NCBI GenBank assembly: GCA_024233875.1
Contig: JACKPB010000001.1
Location: 248,001 to 312,000, forward strand
Source: Leptospiraceae bacterium
GTDB lineage: Bacteria; Spirochaetota; Leptospiria; Leptospirales; Leptospiraceae
Length of the DNA: 64,000 nucleotides
Direction of reading: 5' to 3'
Shown: piece by piece, positions 62,259 through 64,000 of the stretch
Position numbering within the stretch: position 1 is the stretch's first letter
Layout of the letters: the number at the start of each line of letters is the position of its first letter
Made by a program: the position numbers and the translations under genes
The notes under the pieces: model-generated
Told to the model about the DNA's origin: nothing
Databases searched by the model: none
What the model saw: only the letters and a program-made list of their open reading frames with translations

Positions 62259-62291
62259 CCATTTGTTTTCTGATGCCAATTTGGCATAAGA

Positions 62292-62337
62292 CCGGGATTG
62301 GGAATTTATTTTCCCTATGATCCCGGGCTCCTTTTTT
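62292..62337 (+). terminator. Rho-independent terminator after the Lcl-domain lipoprotein gene
   Basis: CCGGGAT (62292-62298) and ATCCCGG (62320-62326), with an inner GGGAA/TTCCC, then CTCC and six T (62332-62337). Well formed. A perfect 7-bp palindrome ATGCCAA-T-TTGGCAT precedes it (62273-62287). Confidence 0.7.
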
Positions 62338-63241
62338 ATTTTCTAAAGCTAATCCAGAGAACACCCAGAATGATAAGAATTACCCCGGGAAATTCCTGCC
62401 ATTTTACCTGTTCATCCAGAATGCAGTATGCCATTGCTATCGTAGATACCGGACCAATCGAATTTATGATAGCAGCCTTTTCTGACCCGATCTTTTTCAT
62501 TCCCCAAAAAAGTAAATAAGAAGGGATGACAGTAGAAAAAATTGCCATTAGAAATCCTATTGTATATTCATCTTTAGAAAACGATTCTAGAACCGGCATT
62601 CCTTTCACTAATAAATAATGAAAAATGACAAAGACACAAGCCACTATCATTGAGGTATTGGTAAACCTAACCGAGCCAACCCGTTTGATCATTTTACCGC
62701 TACCCAATAGATAAATGGAATATGTGATTGCGCAGAGGAAGACATAGAGTGCTCCTTCCCATTTTTCAGAGCTTTTCAAGATATCCTCTGAATAAAAAAC
62801 GATTCCTATTCCTGTATAGGTTAGAGAAAGGGAAATGACTTCTTTTTTAGTGATTGGCGTTTTAAATACAAAAAAAGAGAGAATGACTACGAGTGTTGGA
62901 TAGCTGAAGAGGATCAATCTCTCCAAACTGGCCGAAATCAGAGTGAGTCCCTGAAAGTCCAGATAACTGGAAAGGTAGTATCCAAAAAATCCGAGAAATA
63001 CAATCCAAATCTTATCTTTCTTTTCCAAAGGAGGGGTTTGTCTTCGGATTTTGTCTATCAGCAGGGCAAGAACAAAAAAGGGAAGAGCAAAAATCATCCT
63101 CAGAAAGAGGGCAGAGAGGACATCAATTTCTACACGGTAGTATAGTTTTACAAATATTGCTTTGGAGGAAAATGTGATTGCGGAGAGCAAAACCAGGAAA
63201 GAACCCACCCAAAGGTCGATTCTTTCCTGAGACAACTTCAT
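62336..63241 (-). CDS. EamA-family (drug/metabolite) transporter
   Basis: 301 residues with ten membrane helices in the two EamA repeats. Typical: SAITFSSKAIFVKLYY, GYYLSSYLDFQGLTLISASLERL and STVIPSYLLFWGMKKIGSEKAAIINSIGP. Substrate unknown. The start overlaps the ppiB stop by 4 bases. Confidence 0.88.
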   Translation of the reverse strand: MKLSQERIDLWVGSFLVLLSAITFSSKAIFVKLYYRVEIDVLSALFLRMIFALPFFVLALLIDKIRRQTPPLEKKDKIWIVFLGFFGYYLSSYLDFQGLTLISASLERLILFSYPTLVVILSFFVFKTPITKKEVISLSLTYTGIGIVFYSEDILKSSEKWEGALYVFLCAITYSIYLLGSGKMIKRVGSVRFTNTSMIVACVFVIFHYLLVKGMPVLESFSKDEYTIGFLMAIFSTVIPSYLLFWGMKKIGSEKAAIINSIGPVSTIAMAYCILDEQVKWQEFPGVILIILGVLWISFRK

Positions 63242-63699
63242 TCTTCGGTGATTTCGATAGAGATCATTTTTACATCTTCTACCGGTCGATCTCCCATACC
63301 TGTTTTTGTTTCAGAGATTTTCATCACTATGTCTTCCCCTTCGACAACATTGCCAAATACGGCATGTTTGTTATCCAGGTAGAAATTGTCCCGAACGCTG
63401 ATGAAAAATTGAGAACCTCCTGTATTGGGTCCTGCATTGGCCATAGAAATTGTGAACTTTCCATTTCTCAACTCGGGATGGAACTCATCCTGAATATTGT
63501 ACCCCGGTCCACCTGTACCTGTACCCTTGGGACATCCACCCTGAATCATAAAATTCTTTATGACCCGATGAAAGATCAAACCGTCATAGTACTTTTCTTT
63601 TGCCAATTTGATGAAATTGCCTGTGGTGATCGGAGCTTTTTCAGTATCTAAAAAGATAACAAAATCACCCTGATTGGTGTGAAACTTTGCTTTTGCCAT
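63238..63699 (-). CDS. ppiB: Cyclophilin-type peptidyl-prolyl isomerase
   Basis: 153 residues, cytoplasmic cyclophilin (no signal peptide). Active-site motifs FHRVIKNFMIQGG, MANAGPNTGGSQFFIS and NKHAVFGNVV. It catalyses proline isomerisation in protein folding. Confidence 0.94.
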   Translation of the reverse strand: MAKAKFHTNQGDFVIFLDTEKAPITTGNFIKLAKEKYYDGLIFHRVIKNFMIQGGCPKGTGTGGPGYNIQDEFHPELRNGKFTISMANAGPNTGGSQFFISVRDNFYLDNKHAVFGNVVEGEDIVMKISETKTGMGDRPVEDVKMISIEITEE

Positions 63700-63769
63700 T
63701 CGATAGTCCTTAAATTTTTGCTTTCTTAGAAGCCTGAGAATTCAATCCAATTCGGGCAATGATAAAATT

Positions 63770-63795
63770 CTCATAAACTTCCTGTGATTTATGAG
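63770..63795 (-). terminator. Terminator of the inositol monophosphatase gene
   Basis: CTCATAAA and TTTATGAG, eight pairs with a 10-base loop, followed on the minus strand by AATTTTATC. It begins 6 bases after the stop codon. Confidence 0.6.
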
Positions 63796-63801
63796 TCCTT
63801 C

Positions 63802-64000
63802 TCACTTTTTTTTGGAGGAAGCCTTCAATACTTTTACAGCCTCTTCATGAAGGATTCCATTGGTCGCCAGAATATTGCTGATGTAGGGATTGAAAGTATT
63901 GCCTTTGAAATCGGTGACCTTTCCTCCTGCTTCTTCAATCAGTAAAAATCCTGCTGCTAAATCCCAGGGATTCAGCATGTCTTCCCAAAAAATATCAAAT
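63802..64000 (-). CDS. Inositol monophosphatase family protein, C-terminal part (5' end outside window)
   Basis: The last 65 or so codons of a minus-strand gene ending at 63802. The segment FWEDMLNPWDLAAGFLLIEEAGG, with PWDLAAG and GGKVTDFKG, is the hallmark C-terminal substrate/metal region of SuhB-type phosphatases, which release phosphate from inositol 1-phosphate. The rest lies off the right edge. Confidence 0.85.
   Translation of the reverse strand, partial: FDIFWEDMLNPWDLAAGFLLIEEAGGKVTDFKGNTFNPYISNILATNGILHEEAVKVLKASSKKK

Overview
The window is about 40% G+C, with dense, mostly non-mobile genes. It looks like chromosome from a spirochaete of the family Leptospiraceae, most likely Leptospira or a close relative. 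This is inferred from the protein set and not from a marker RNA. The supporting signs are: many lipoproteins with loose spirochaetal lipoboxes (FVFNC, VLNC, FSNC), a double-membrane envelope (TonB-dependent receptor, Omp85-like and other beta-barrels, OmpA-like proteins), chemotaxis genes, a three-subunit transhydrogenase, HemJ, and frequent TTG starts. I found no rRNA, tRNA, CRISPR array, insertion sequence or prophage.

Layout. 1-4.1 kb: chemotaxis (CheA C-terminal part, a methyl-accepting protein without a sensor domain, CheB with an altered receiver). 4.1-8.3 kb: minus-strand genes for a membrane protein, a serine hydrolase pair, a glutamate-receptor-like potassium channel and a Crp/Fnr regulator. 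8.7-11.3 kb: a ParA ATPase, helical protein, ComFB-like protein and lipoprotein cassette. 11.3-14.2 kb: proton-translocating transhydrogenase pntAA-pntAB-pntB. 14.4-20.4 kb: metallo-hydrolase, a membrane sensor with a STAS/zinc-ribbon partner, MurJ and envelope proteins. 20.4-24.8 kb: an AsmA-like protein and a glycan-type cluster of two GT4 glycosyltransferases. 24.7-32.3 kb: housekeeping genes (hemJ, folE, threonylcarbamoyl-AMP synthase family, maf, holA, tatD, serS). 32.3-37.3 kb: two zinc-ribbon membrane paralogues, then ilvC behind a probable leader-peptide attenuator, ROK kinase, HIT protein and a flippase-like protein. 37.3-43.6 kb: thioesterases, a SLC13-type transporter, lipoproteins and a double cyclic-nucleotide-binding protein. 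43.8-47.2 kb: one very large kinase-like/STAND NTPase/transmembrane/Lcl-domain protein. 47.2-58.4 kb: outer-membrane proteins, hisS, PAP2 phosphatase, Ctp protease, nadB and a TonB-dependent receptor. 58.4-64 kb: acyltransferase, Omp85-like protein, Lcl-domain lipoprotein, EamA transporter, ppiB and the end of an inositol monophosphatase.

The strongest unexplained signals are non-coding as well as coding. A roughly 90-nt three-stem RNA-like element occurs twice (upstream of cheB and of an OmpA-like lipoprotein gene), with one compensated stem difference. A second, three-hairpin composite repeat occurs at about 41.15 and 56.05 kb. The best protein candidates for a new system are the 1145-residue kinase/STAND protein and the ParA/ComFB cassette. 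The ilvC leader peptide, two probable leaderless promoters and the CheB receiver lacking its metal-site aspartate also merit checking. All functional statements come from motif recognition by eye; no search was run.
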